Assembly (NCBI GenBank): GCA_002507175.1
Contig: DAZE01000018.1
Location: 1 to 43,595 of the forward strand
DNA: 43,595 nt
Source of the DNA: Euryarchaeota archaeon UBA558
Lineage (GTDB): Archaea > Thermoplasmatota > Poseidoniia > Poseidoniales > Thalassarchaeaceae
Direction: 5' to 3'
Shown here: positions 7,792 through 15,537 of the stretch, piece after piece
Layout of the letters: each line of letters begins with the position of its first letter
Numbering within the stretch: the first letter of the stretch is position 1
Notes under the pieces: generated by a model
The model's input: the letters and a program-made list of their open reading frames with translations, nothing else
What the model was told of the DNA's origin: nothing
The model's database searches: none
Position numbers and translations under genes: made by a program

Positions 7792-7812
7792 CCCTCCCCC
7801 GCCCTCTGGAGC

Positions 7813-8790
7813 ATGAAGGGCATCAGGGGAGTACTCGCCCAGAGGAACCTTCGAGAGGTTCAGGGCATAGTAGAAAAAGCCCTGATCGAATATGTCGATG
7901 AGCGGTCAGAAGACCCTGCCATGAAATACGCAAAGGACATCCTCCTTGCTGGGGGCAAACGATTCAGGCCAGTCTTGGGCTGCCTCGCGTACGAGGCAGC
8001 AGGTGCAACCTTGGATGATAAGATGCTCAGAACCGCGTTGTCAGCCGAGATAATCCACACTGCGACACTTGTGCATGATGACATCTATGACCAAGCGAAA
8101 TTGAGACGCGGCAGGCCGACGCTCCACAGCCAACACGGGATAGCACATGGCATAATATCTGGGGATTACCTTTTCACGCTGGGGTACTGGCTTGGTGCCG
8201 AACAAGGTCCAGAGGTAATCAAGGTCCTCGCAGAAACTTGCATAGGTCTCGCCAACGGTGAACTGCTGCAATTTGACCACATCGGCGATTTAGGGACATC
8301 CCCCGAGGATTACTACAGGATAATCGATGGGAAAACTGCTGGCCCGATAGCAGGGGGCTGCAAAGTTGCTGGTATGGTAGCAAATGCTGATCAGGAAATC
8401 GTAGAGGCACTGGAAAGTTTCGGATGGGAGGTTGGAAGAGCGTTCCAGATGGTTGACGATTTGCTTGACCTGACCGGTAATCCCCGAATGGGAAAGCCTA
8501 GGGGGACGGACATCTACGAGGGGAAGATGACCTTGCCGATTATCCATGCATTGACCACATTACACGGAAACAACCGTGAGAACCTCGAGGATGTATTAAT
8601 GGATTTCAGTGAGGACAGGTGGGACGAACTCATCGAATTGCTCGAAGTCTCAGGTTCCATTGGCTACGTTCGAAGCCTGATTGACTCGCACATCCAGAGG
8701 GCCGTAGAGTCGTTAGCCATACTCCCGAACTCGGGCCAGATTGAGTTGATGATCGAATTCGCCAGAAAATCAGCGCTTAGATCCACATGA
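7813..8790 (+). CDS. Polyprenyl diphosphate synthase (trans-isoprenyl, IspA/IspB family)
   Basis: Condenses isopentenyl diphosphate onto allylic diphosphates. The 325-aa protein has GGKRFRPVL (IPP binding), the first aspartate-rich motif DDIYD (residues 89-93) followed by LRRGRPTLHSQHG, and the second motif DDLLD in FQMVDDLLDLTGN, with GKxTLPIIHAL-like KMTLPIIHAL after it. The residue five before the first motif is Ala84 (context IIHTATLVHDD). In archaeal geranylgeranyl diphosphate synthases this position is typically aromatic (HTFSLIHDD), whereas long-chain synthases such as IspB have HTATLLHDD. The product may therefore be longer than C20. The ATG at 7813 is favoured by the TATA spacing. 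The next gene follows after 11 nt. Confidence 0.9.
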   Translation: MKGIRGVLAQRNLREVQGIVEKALIEYVDERSEDPAMKYAKDILLAGGKRFRPVLGCLAYEAAGATLDDKMLRTALSAEIIHTATLVHDDIYDQAKLRRGRPTLHSQHGIAHGIISGDYLFTLGYWLGAEQGPEVIKVLAETCIGLANGELLQFDHIGDLGTSPEDYYRIIDGKTAGPIAGGCKVAGMVANADQEIVEALESFGWEVGRAFQMVDDLLDLTGNPRMGKPRGTDIYEGKMTLPIIHALTTLHGNNRENLEDVLMDFSEDRWDELIELLEVSGSIGYVRSLIDSHIQRAVESLAILPNSGQIELMIEFARKSALRST

Positions 8791-8801
8791 GGTGACTTGG
8801 A

Positions 8802-9905
8802 ATGTCACTTCAAAAGAAATACCAGGTAATCGTGATAGGGGGAGGTCCAGCTGGCTCGACTACGGCGATATACCTTGCAAAGAGGGGAATAGAGGTCCTC
8901 GTCATCGACGGTAGGGATCCGATTGGCACCCCACTTCAATGTGGTGAGCTCGTTCCAAGTAATCAGGAAATGAAGAGGCTGTGCCCAAAGGTGCCAGAGG
9001 TCGACGACCTCTTTCAAACGCCAGAGAGTGCAATCTGCAGATATGTCCCAGAAATGCATCTCGTGACCCCATCAGGAAAGAGGCTGAGGTACGATTTCGA
9101 TGGCTTGGTACTAGATAGAGTCGCACACGATGAGGCGCTGGTTGAGAGAGCGAAGAAAGCTGGTGCGGAGTACCTCGTTGGCGTCAGGGTAAAGAGCGTC
9201 TCAGGCAGAGATGCAGTCCTTTCGGACGGTAGGACCATACAAGCCGATATCATCGTCGGGGCAGGGGGGCATCTGGATATTATCAGAAGGACCATGTGGT
9301 CTGAGACGTCATTGAATATCCCCGTAAAATTCGCCATAAAGGAGGGCATTCACACAGAGGCACTTGAACTCCATTTTGGCTCTGTTGCCCCAGGGGGATA
9401 TGCATGGGTATTCCCAAAGGACGGGTACTCAAACATAGGCCTCGGAATCCAGACCAGGTTTGCAAGAGGAGTTAGCCTGAATTCATATGCAGAGCGCTTC
9501 ATCGATTCATACAACGGTGATACTATCTATCGTGGAGCAGGTGCACTCCCGATGTCTGGTACGATCTCGTCCTTCTCTAAGGGGAACCACGTGGTTGTGG
9601 GGGATGCCGCTGGCATGGTATTGCCCTCAAACGGCGCTGGCATCACCATAGCAATGATCGGTGGGAGAATTGCAGCGAATGCAATAGCGGATCATATCCT
9701 AGATGGCAAGACCCTCGACGAGTATGACAAGGAGTGGAAACGTCAGATGGGTACTGTCATGGCTAGATCCAAGAGGGCATTTGGGCTCGGTTCGATCTTG
9801 TTCAGGCTCCCAGACTGGGTTGTGGACTTGCTGTTCAATCCTATTACCAAACCATTCATCTGGCGTGCTGTGACGTGCAGATCGCTCTTCTCATTGAGGG
9901 TCTGA
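8802..9905 (+). CDS. Geranylgeranyl reductase family FAD-dependent oxidoreductase
   Basis: Family members saturate isoprenoid double bonds in archaeal lipids or menaquinone side chains. The 367-aa protein has the N-terminal FAD dinucleotide motif VIGGGPAGSTTAIYLAKRG, the substrate-loop cysteine region GTPLQCGELV, DGLVLDRVAHDEAL, the mid-chain IVGAGG, GGYAWVFPKDGYSNIGLG, and the second FAD motif VVGDAAGMVLPSNGAGI. The C terminus (residues ~325-367) carries the usual hydrophobic helices. The ATG at 8802 is set by AGGTGA, which overlaps the stop of the prenyl synthase gene (8788-8790), so the two are co-translated. Its end overlaps the convergent methyltransferase by 15 nt. Confidence 0.93.
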   Translation: MSLQKKYQVIVIGGGPAGSTTAIYLAKRGIEVLVIDGRDPIGTPLQCGELVPSNQEMKRLCPKVPEVDDLFQTPESAICRYVPEMHLVTPSGKRLRYDFDGLVLDRVAHDEALVERAKKAGAEYLVGVRVKSVSGRDAVLSDGRTIQADIIVGAGGHLDIIRRTMWSETSLNIPVKFAIKEGIHTEALELHFGSVAPGGYAWVFPKDGYSNIGLGIQTRFARGVSLNSYAERFIDSYNGDTIYRGAGALPMSGTISSFSKGNHVVVGDAAGMVLPSNGAGITIAMIGGRIAANAIADHILDGKTLDEYDKEWKRQMGTVMARSKRAFGLGSILFRLPDWVVDLLFNPITKPFIWRAVTCRSLFSLRV

Positions 9906-10613
9906 GGGGGCAAGACCTTCCCATATTGTCGCCATACCCGGAAATATCACCTTCGCTTTGACCTCATCAAATCCTACCTCGTTCAACATTTCCACATAAT
10001 CTCTGGTCGTTCCGAAATGGACATAGGTCTTTGTTAGCCATTTCCATGGGTGGTCCTCAACGCCACAAATCCACCTTGCGTAGCCTCCAACCCAGTACTT
10101 CATGTATCCATGTCCAAGCCACCCATGCACGGCGTTTATTTTCGCCGGATCTACAATTACTAACTTTCCTCCGGGTCTTAGCACTCTTAGTGCTTCGGAA
10201 AGACCTGCTCTTTTGTCAAACCAATCACGGAAGGAAAAAAGCGTGCATGCTGCATCGAAGGAATTGTCTGAAAAGGGGAGTTTTTCGGCTGTGCCCTCGA
10301 CGAATTTTGCCATGGGATCCCCCCGCTCCTTCCTCTTTGCATTGACTCTGGGTTCTGCGGCCTCGAGCATTGCTTGTATTGGGTCAAGACAAGTCAGATT
10401 CCGACCCTCCAAAATTTCAGCAAAAGAGCCCGGGCCACAACCAATTTCTAGGATCTCACCATCTGCCGGCAGTCTTGAAGCAACCATCTTCCTCCATCGA
10501 TCGACCTGCCTGAATGTTGCAAAACGATTGATTTTGTCATAGACCGGTATCGTCGCTTCTAGATTCCTTTGGAGCTCGTTCCAATCGACGTCCCCCATCC
10601 CTTCAGCGTCCAT
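9891..10613 (-). CDS. Class I SAM-dependent methyltransferase, UbiE/MenG-like
   Basis: The 240-aa protein has the Rossmann SAM-binding motif EILEIGCGPGSFAEIL, the acidic residue of motif II in LTCLDP, then AEKLPFSDNSFDAACTLFSFRDWFDK and ALRVLRPGGKLVIVDPAK. The SFRDWxDKxxxLxEALRVLRPGG pattern is close to UbiE/MenG quinone C-methyltransferases (GLRNVxDxxxALxEMxRVLKPGG). The frame is open far upstream (to 10907), but the ATG at 10613 gives a normal methyltransferase N terminus. AAATAC (minus strand, about 10638-10645) lies about 28 bp before it, suggesting leaderless transcription. It converges on the geranylgeranyl-reductase-family gene. Quinone methylation fits the neighbourhood but is not proven. 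Confidence 0.75.
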   Translation of the reverse strand: MDAEGMGDVDWNELQRNLEATIPVYDKINRFATFRQVDRWRKMVASRLPADGEILEIGCGPGSFAEILEGRNLTCLDPIQAMLEAAEPRVNAKRKERGDPMAKFVEGTAEKLPFSDNSFDAACTLFSFRDWFDKRAGLSEALRVLRPGGKLVIVDPAKINAVHGWLGHGYMKYWVGGYARWICGVEDHPWKWLTKTYVHFGTTRDYVEMLNEVGFDEVKAKVIFPGMATIWEGLAPSDPQ

Positions 10614-10698
10614 GGTGGTTATCCCTGAGAGTGGGGGGTATTTGGCACATTGTGAGGGGTGGGTTGTTGATAGAGAAAATTGTGGATATTGGTCAACA

Positions 10699-10706
10699 TG
10701 ATATAC
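10699..10706 (+). promoter_or_regulatory. TATA-like box upstream of the ATP synthase operon
   Basis: TGATATAC lies about 40 bp before the ATG of the first operon gene (10743). With the usual TATA-to-start distance of about 26 bp, transcription would begin near 10729. That leaves a leader of about 14 nt carrying AGGCGAT 4-5 nt before the ATG. No other promoter-like site was seen in the gap 10614-10742. Confidence 0.45.
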
Positions 10707-10742
10707 CCCCTGTTGGTGGCCCCATCTGAACAGGCGATCATC

Positions 10743-11057
10743 ATGAGTAAGAACGATGTTCTCAAGGCAATCAGGGAAGCAGAATCTGAGGCGACCAAGA
10801 TATTGGAAACCGCCAACAAAGAAGCCGCTTCGATCGTATCCACCGCCAGAAGTGACGCATCCGAGATAGTCGCAAAAGGTAGGACTAACGCAGAGGCAGA
10901 AGCGCAAGCCCTGATTTCCGGTGCGAGAAAGGAAGCCGAGAAAGCGGCAGAAAAGACCAGGAAGGCAGGGAACAAGGAAATTGACAACCTGAAGTCCAAT
11001 GGTGAGTCAAACCAGAAGAAAGCCGTTGACGCAGTCATAGGATCGTTCACCCAGTAG
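10743..11057 (+). CDS. atpH: A-type ATP synthase subunit H (peripheral stalk)
   Basis: Coiled-coil peripheral-stalk subunit that pairs with subunit E to hold the A1 headpiece against the membrane part. The 104-aa protein is almost entirely Ala/Glu/Lys-rich helix with heptad spacing (VLKAIREAESEATKILETAN...ARKEAEKAAEKTRKAG). That is typical of AhaH but low in unique motifs, so the call rests on position as first gene of the H-I-K-E-C-F-A-B-D operon. The internal ATG at 10743 (MSKNDVLKAIREAE) is preferred to the longer frame from 10680, because the extra residues are hydrophobic, unlike the family, and would include the promoter. Confidence 0.85.
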   Translation: MSKNDVLKAIREAESEATKILETANKEAASIVSTARSDASEIVAKGRTNAEAEAQALISGARKEAEKAAEKTRKAGNKEIDNLKSNGESNQKKAVDAVIGSFTQ

Positions 11058-11080
11058 GTTTCTTCAGTCAGGTGGGTAGA

Positions 11081-13201
11081 ATGGTCGGGGAGTACACCAA
11101 CAAGAGGGTTGGGAGGTTGATTGCCGCGGGCTCCAGATCTCTCATTGACGACGCTGTTGGGGTCATCTCGAGACTAAAAGCCATCCACATGAACGAGTAT
11201 GAAGACGATCAAGAGGGCTTCAACCTCGGAACTCCCTCGGACAACAACGATTCTATCGGCAACAAACTGTCAACCTACAGGTCCATCGTATCCCAGACGG
11301 GTGCAAAAGGCCCATCCGAGGCCGTGTCTATGGACTACGCCAGGGGCACAATTAGCCAAGATTTCACAACCACAGTCGAAAATCTGGTTCATATGTTTTC
11401 ACGGATTGACCAGATAAAGGATGAGATGAACAACATCTCCGGTGAAATTGAGGTTCTGACTAAACTCGAACCATTGGGTATCGACCTTGATCTTCTTGGA
11501 GGCTACTCATCCATCACAAGTTTTGTTGGAACATGCCTAAAGCCATCCCAAATAACAGACATGAAACTCCCCGAAGGAGTCTTGATATCCACCAACAACG
11601 ATATCGTGGCAGTTTTCTGCACTCCTCAACACCAAGCCATGATGTCCTCACTTCTGGAGTCCTCCGGATTTCAACCACTGGAGATCCCCTCAGGCCAAGG
11701 CTCAGTGTCCGATCTGATCCAAGATAGTGTGAATGCTCAGTCGGAGTTAAGCCAGGAGCTCATTTCGATCGAGACCAAAATTCAGGATTGGACAGAGCAA
11801 CATGGGGCTGAGTTATGTGTCGGACTAGAGCTTTTGGAGATGGATTTCTCCGAATCCGAGGCTCCCGTTAAGATCGCAGTCACAGACCATACATTCGTGA
11901 TCGACGGTTGGGTCACCGATGATAGATCCAAAGAAGTAATTGAAGCCTTGAACCCCTATTGCCAGCACATCGAATACGAACCGGTGAAACCTACGATATT
12001 GGATCACCATCACCATGACCATCACTCGTCCGAGCCAAAGCCCCCCGTCGCTTTCGGAGATCACGGGGCCTCCGCGCCAATGGAACTACTCACGGACGCC
12101 ATAGGAAGGTCGGACTATGGAAAGATGGATCCGACAGTATTCATGCTGTTCTCCTACCCGCTCTTTTTCGGACTCATGCTGGGTGACATGGCCTACGGTC
12201 TGCTAACGATATCCTTGGGCGTCATAATCCGCCGTTCTTTCCCAGAAGACAGTGCGAACCAGCTCACCAGATATTTCGGGATGCTTCTGATCTACATCGG
12301 CACCGCCACGGTCTTCTTCGGATATCTTTATGGAGAATTTGCAGGGTTTGAGTTCCTCCCACACGCCTATCCAAAATATGCTACCGAGGCTGCCTGTAAC
12401 TATGAATGGGCCAACGGAGCCTGCTACAAACTCGCAGAGGGGGTTCCAGGCTGGGCCTCTTGGATGACGGCCCTCTATCCAGACGGTGGCAAGATCCACT
12501 ACGTACTCGAATTGCCATATGATCTAACACTGGCATATCCTTTCCATCGCGTCTCCTCGGACTTGATGAATCTCATCGTCATAGCCATCTACATCGGAGT
12601 ATTCCACCTCATGGTTGGGTTCGTTCTTGGCGCGATCGACGAATTCAGGGTGGGCCACGGATGGCAGGGAGCACTGTACGGGAAATTTTCATGGATGATA
12701 ATAATGGTGGGCGGATTCCTGTTTTGCTATGATTTTTACAAGGAGGACACGATCCACGTCCCCGGCCTAGGATTGGTTTCAATCGGACTAGTTCTATTGG
12801 TCGTTCACTTGATGCATGAGGGCCTTCCCCTAGCGATATCCATCATTCTAGCCCCAATAGAGGCCATCGGCCTTCTCTCTTCGACACTTTCCTACATCAG
12901 GCTATTCGCCGTCGGCATAGTCGGTGTAAAGATAGCCTACGCCGGGAATGACATGCTCTATTCTGCCGCCGTCGAGGGTTTTCAAGATGGGGGCACTGGA
13001 ATCCTCATCGGAGTATTAGCCCTTGTGGGATGGTTTGGGGTACAGATGTTTGCATGGGTGTTGGGCCTCGTCAGCCCCAACATACACGCTGTCAGATTAC
13101 ATTTCGTTGAGTGGATGAAACAATTCTACGTAGCAGAGGGCGAGCCCTTTGAGGCATTTGGCTTCGAAGAGAGATACATCGAGGTGGACAAAGCAACATA
13201 A
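11081..13201 (+). CDS. atpI: A-type ATP synthase subunit I (membrane subunit a)
   Basis: Forms the ion half-channels beside the c ring and anchors the peripheral stalks. The 706-aa protein has a soluble N-terminal half (residues 1 to ~345) and a C-terminal membrane half with about eight hydrophobic segments starting at DPTVFMLFSYPLFFGLMLGD. The essential arginine sits in LSYIRLFAVG (Arg607). Two oddities stand out. One is a His cluster, HHHHDHH at residues 309-315, in the linker between the halves. The other is an enlarged hydrophilic loop after the second or third membrane helix, with two Cys (AACNYEWANGACYK, about 12390-12430). The ATG at 11081 is set by AGGTGG with about 5-nt spacing; the GTG at 11072 is in frame but overlaps that site. 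Confidence 0.95.
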   Translation: MVGEYTNKRVGRLIAAGSRSLIDDAVGVISRLKAIHMNEYEDDQEGFNLGTPSDNNDSIGNKLSTYRSIVSQTGAKGPSEAVSMDYARGTISQDFTTTVENLVHMFSRIDQIKDEMNNISGEIEVLTKLEPLGIDLDLLGGYSSITSFVGTCLKPSQITDMKLPEGVLISTNNDIVAVFCTPQHQAMMSSLLESSGFQPLEIPSGQGSVSDLIQDSVNAQSELSQELISIETKIQDWTEQHGAELCVGLELLEMDFSESEAPVKIAVTDHTFVIDGWVTDDRSKEVIEALNPYCQHIEYEPVKPTILDHHHHDHHSSEPKPPVAFGDHGASAPMELLTDAIGRSDYGKMDPTVFMLFSYPLFFGLMLGDMAYGLLTISLGVIIRRSFPEDSANQLTRYFGMLLIYIGTATVFFGYLYGEFAGFEFLPHAYPKYATEAACNYEWANGACYKLAEGVPGWASWMTALYPDGGKIHYVLELPYDLTLAYPFHRVSSDLMNLIVIAIYIGVFHLMVGFVLGAIDEFRVGHGWQGALYGKFSWMIIMVGGFLFCYDFYKEDTIHVPGLGLVSIGLVLLVVHLMHEGLPLAISIILAPIEAIGLLSSTLSYIRLFAVGIVGVKIAYAGNDMLYSAAVEGFQDGGTGILIGVLALVGWFGVQMFAWVLGLVSPNIHAVRLHFVEWMKQFYVAEGEPFEAFGFEERYIEVDKAT

Positions 13202-13237
13202 CATTCCTGCACAGCATGGAAAAAAGGAGGAAAAAAA

Positions 13238-13540
13238 ATGAAGAAAAATATGATGAGAGGAACGAACGCACTGATGGCCCTGACCGCGATCACGATGATT
13301 GCATCAGTAGTCACAGCACAGGAAGCAGGAGACAACCCCAGCACGGTCGATGCATACAAGTACATCGGCGCTGGAATAGCACTGGGTCTATGTGGAATCG
13401 GAACAGGATACAGCCAGAGCCAGATCGGCGCTGCCGCTGTTGGGATGGTAGCTGAGGGAGGCAACTTCGGCCGGGCCCTTCTGTTTACAGTTCTGCCTGA
13501 GACAATCGTACTCTTCGGACTACTAGCGTTCTTCCTCTGA
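13238..13540 (+). CDS. atpK: A-type ATP synthase subunit K (c-ring proteolipid), single hairpin with N-terminal signal peptide
   Basis: The c-ring subunit that carries ions through the membrane. The 100-aa protein starts with a basic stretch and a hydrophobic segment (residues ~8-26) ending VTA-QEAG, which looks like a cleavable signal peptide. A two-helix hairpin follows: YKYIGAGIALGLCGIGTGYSQ and FTVLPETIVLFGLLAFFL. The ion-binding carboxylate is Glu88, in PET. Gln60 in GIGTGYSQ aligns by eye with the Na+-ligand Gln32 of Na+-type c subunits (GIGPGVGQ), and Thr89 follows the Glu. The start is fixed by AGGAGG (13225-13230), about 7 nt before the ATG, the strongest ribosome binding site in the operon. 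A hairpin spans the stop codon. Confidence 0.93.
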   Translation: MKKNMMRGTNALMALTAITMIASVVTAQEAGDNPSTVDAYKYIGAGIALGLCGIGTGYSQSQIGAAAVGMVAEGGNFGRALLFTVLPETIVLFGLLAFFL

Positions 13541-13555
13541 GCAAGACTGCTCAGA
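13536..13555 (+). other. RNA hairpin straddling the atpK stop codon
   Basis: TCTGAGCA and TGCTCAGA form an exact 8-bp inverted repeat around a 4-nt AGAC loop. The stop codon TGA (13538-13540) is inside the 5' arm. It lies in the atpK-atpE gap (45 bp) and is followed by A-rich, not T-rich, sequence, so it is not a typical terminator. A role in mRNA stability or processing after the c-subunit gene is plausible. Confidence 0.5.
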
Positions 13556-13585
13556 AGAAAACGAACGACCTAACGAGGATGTACT

Positions 13586-14149
13586 ATGTCTCTGGATTCG
13601 CTCTCAAATCAAATCAAAGCCGAAGCAAAGGCGGAGGCTGAGACGATAATCAAGGCTGCAGAGAAGCAGGCCAAAGGGATACGCAAAGAAGCTGAGGATG
13701 AGGCTGCGACCCATCTAGATGCCGCTCTGGCGAGGGCAGAAAAAGACGCCAAGCAGATCTCAGTCGAAGTTGTCGCAAGCGTCAGGCAACAGAATCAGAA
13801 TGCAGCCTTGATGGCTAGGCGAGCTGTTCTGGATGCCGCCTATGATGCAGCCACACTAGCAGTCTCCAAGTCGAATATGAAAGGAAGAAGCAAACTGATC
13901 AAGTCCTTGGTTGAAGATGCGAATGATCAGGGCGAGAAAGACATGGTACTCCACCCAGTTGAGACCGATAGAAAGGAGATAGAGGGACTGAAACCCGGAT
14001 TCAAGATTGGAGAGTCCGTATCGGGATTGGGAGGCTTCACTCTCGTTTCCTCCGATGGATCAGTCCTCTTGGACTACAGGTTCGACTCGCGACTGGACGC
14101 GGCTTGGAAGGAATCTCTCGCCGAGGTTAACGATATCTTGTTTGGATGA
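13586..14149 (+). CDS. atpE: A-type ATP synthase subunit E (peripheral stalk)
   Basis: The 187-aa peripheral-stalk subunit that binds subunit H and caps the A3B3 head. The N-terminal ~70 residues are a long Ala/Glu/Lys coiled coil (IKAEAKAEAETIIKAAEKQAKG). The middle has ARRAVLDAAYDAA, and the C-terminal globular part contains GLGGFTLVSSDGSVLLDYRFDSRLDA. The last matches the family's conserved GGxxxxSxDGxxxxxxTxxxRL ending. The start ATG at 13586 follows GAGGATGT. The gene lies between atpK and atpC in the standard order. Confidence 0.92.
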   Translation: MSLDSLSNQIKAEAKAEAETIIKAAEKQAKGIRKEAEDEAATHLDAALARAEKDAKQISVEVVASVRQQNQNAALMARRAVLDAAYDAATLAVSKSNMKGRSKLIKSLVEDANDQGEKDMVLHPVETDRKEIEGLKPGFKIGESVSGLGGFTLVSSDGSVLLDYRFDSRLDAAWKESLAEVNDILFG

Positions 14150-14162
14150 AAGGGGGGAAAAC

Positions 14163-15212
14163 ATGGCACAGACTGTTGGCAAAGCGAACTACGCTGCATC
14201 CTCGGCCCGTGCCAAATCAAGGAAGTCATCCCTCATCGACAAAGTCAGAATGAAACAACTACTGCAACAAGACGTCAACGCACTGTCCGCCAGCATTGCG
14301 GACTCAGGATACAGACCGGACCTGGATGTGTATGCCTCGCGTCTCGACGGAGCCGAACTGATTGAAGCGGCCTTGTCACACAATCTCGACAGAGATCTGG
14401 CAGAAGTCCTCCACTTCTGCACAGGGGCCGTTCGAGACCAGGTGGCAATCTATGCACAGAGATTCGAATTCGCGAACGCAAAGACGGTACTGAGAGCCAT
14501 CCACAGTGGTGCTGACTTGCACGTGCTGAGAACTGAAATCCTTCCCGAGGAAAATCACAGCAACAAAAAGTGGTTGGAACTTACTACCAAGTCGAAGACA
14601 CTCGCTGAGGCGATATACAACATGGGATCAACTCCGTGGGGGAAGGCACTCTCGAGATTACCCGAAGGATCTACCTTGCAAGAGATGGAAGACGCTCTTG
14701 ACAAGGCGTATTATTCGCACGCACTCGACTCGGTCTCCGCCCCCGGCTCTGATTTTACATTGAAGAAGTATCTAAGAACAGAAATCGATCACAAAAACAT
14801 CATCAACATACTCAGATCGATCCGACAAGGAATCGACCAAGATACAATGGCTAAGATTATGATCCCGGGTGGGCGATCCATATCCAAGGAAACACTAGCA
14901 TCGATGACCAAAGAGGAATCCTTGATCGACGCGATAGAGACGCTTGTGAAAAAGTCCCATGGTTTCGACTCACGTGGGCTCTTGGAAGCCATTGAGGCAT
15001 CGGAGGAGGGAACACTCGACCCGGTGATCCAACTACTCGTAAAGAAGCGAGATGCACTATTGTACAGCATGTCCCACAGAAGTCCCGTTTCTGTACTTCC
15101 CGTTGTGCATTACATCGAAAGCAAAACCCACGAGGTTCAGAACCTTCGTTTACTCGTCAGAGGCAAGGCGGCTGGCTTGTCAAACGAGGTCATCAAGGAG
15201 CATATGAGGTGA
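14163..15212 (+). CDS. atpC: A-type ATP synthase subunit C (central stalk base, V-type d-like)
   Basis: The socket linking the central stalk to the c ring. The 349-aa, mostly helical protein has YAASSARAKSRKSSLIDKVRMKQLLQ near the N terminus (family: Y..ARVRA....L), a central FTLKKYLRTEIDHKNIINILRSIRQG (family D..N....LR) and a C-terminal NLRLLVRGKAAGLSNEVIKEHM (family N.R.I..GK..G...E.I...L). The frame is open from 14007, inside atpE, but the ATG at 14163 is clearly the start: GGGGGG sits 6 nt upstream and the atpE stop is just before. Assignment is safe. Confidence 0.93.
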   Translation: MAQTVGKANYAASSARAKSRKSSLIDKVRMKQLLQQDVNALSASIADSGYRPDLDVYASRLDGAELIEAALSHNLDRDLAEVLHFCTGAVRDQVAIYAQRFEFANAKTVLRAIHSGADLHVLRTEILPEENHSNKKWLELTTKSKTLAEAIYNMGSTPWGKALSRLPEGSTLQEMEDALDKAYYSHALDSVSAPGSDFTLKKYLRTEIDHKNIINILRSIRQGIDQDTMAKIMIPGGRSISKETLASMTKEESLIDAIETLVKKSHGFDSRGLLEAIEASEEGTLDPVIQLLVKKRDALLYSMSHRSPVSVLPVVHYIESKTHEVQNLRLLVRGKAAGLSNEVIKEHMR

Positions 15213-15216
15213 TTTA

Positions 15217-15516
15217 ATGGAAATCGTTGTGATAGGGTCTCATGAATTCACATTGGGTTTCCAACTCGCTGGCGTTACCCGCCTGCATCATCCCTCGACA
15301 GAAAAGGAGATGGAATCAACCATTAACGACCTACTGAAAGATTCAACAGTCGGCATAATCGTCGTCGACAACTCAGATCTCGCCCAACTCTCGGAAAGAC
15401 TCCGAGAGAGGATCGCAGAGAGCATTACGCCGACTGTACTGGGCATCGGGACTCAAGAGGATAACACCTTAAGAGAATCAATTAAGTCAGCACTAGGTGT
15501 TGATTTGTGGAAATAA
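15217..15516 (+). CDS. atpF: A-type ATP synthase subunit F (central stalk)
   Basis: The 99-aa central-stalk subunit, a small alternating alpha/beta protein like V-ATPase F. It begins IVVIGSHEFTLGFQLAGV (family IxVIGDxDTVxGFxLxGI), continues VGIIVVDNSDLAQLSERLRERI (family IIxITExxAxxIxxxI), and ends IKSALGVDLWK (family IkrAIGvdl). The start is 4 nt after the atpC stop, with AGGTGA formed across that stop codon, so translation is coupled. A run of A residues (15517-15537) follows before atpA. Confidence 0.93.
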   Translation: MEIVVIGSHEFTLGFQLAGVTRLHHPSTEKEMESTINDLLKDSTVGIIVVDNSDLAQLSERLRERIAESITPTVLGIGTQEDNTLRESIKSALGVDLWK

Positions 15517-15537
15517 AAAAAATACGGAAGTGAAAAA

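Noticed and set aside
7813..8790. Firm GGPP synthase (C20) assignment
   Set aside because: The residue five before DDxxD is Ala rather than aromatic, so chain length is left open.
13536..13555. Hairpin as a transcription terminator
   Set aside because: It is followed by A-rich sequence and lies inside an operon that must continue to atpE-D.
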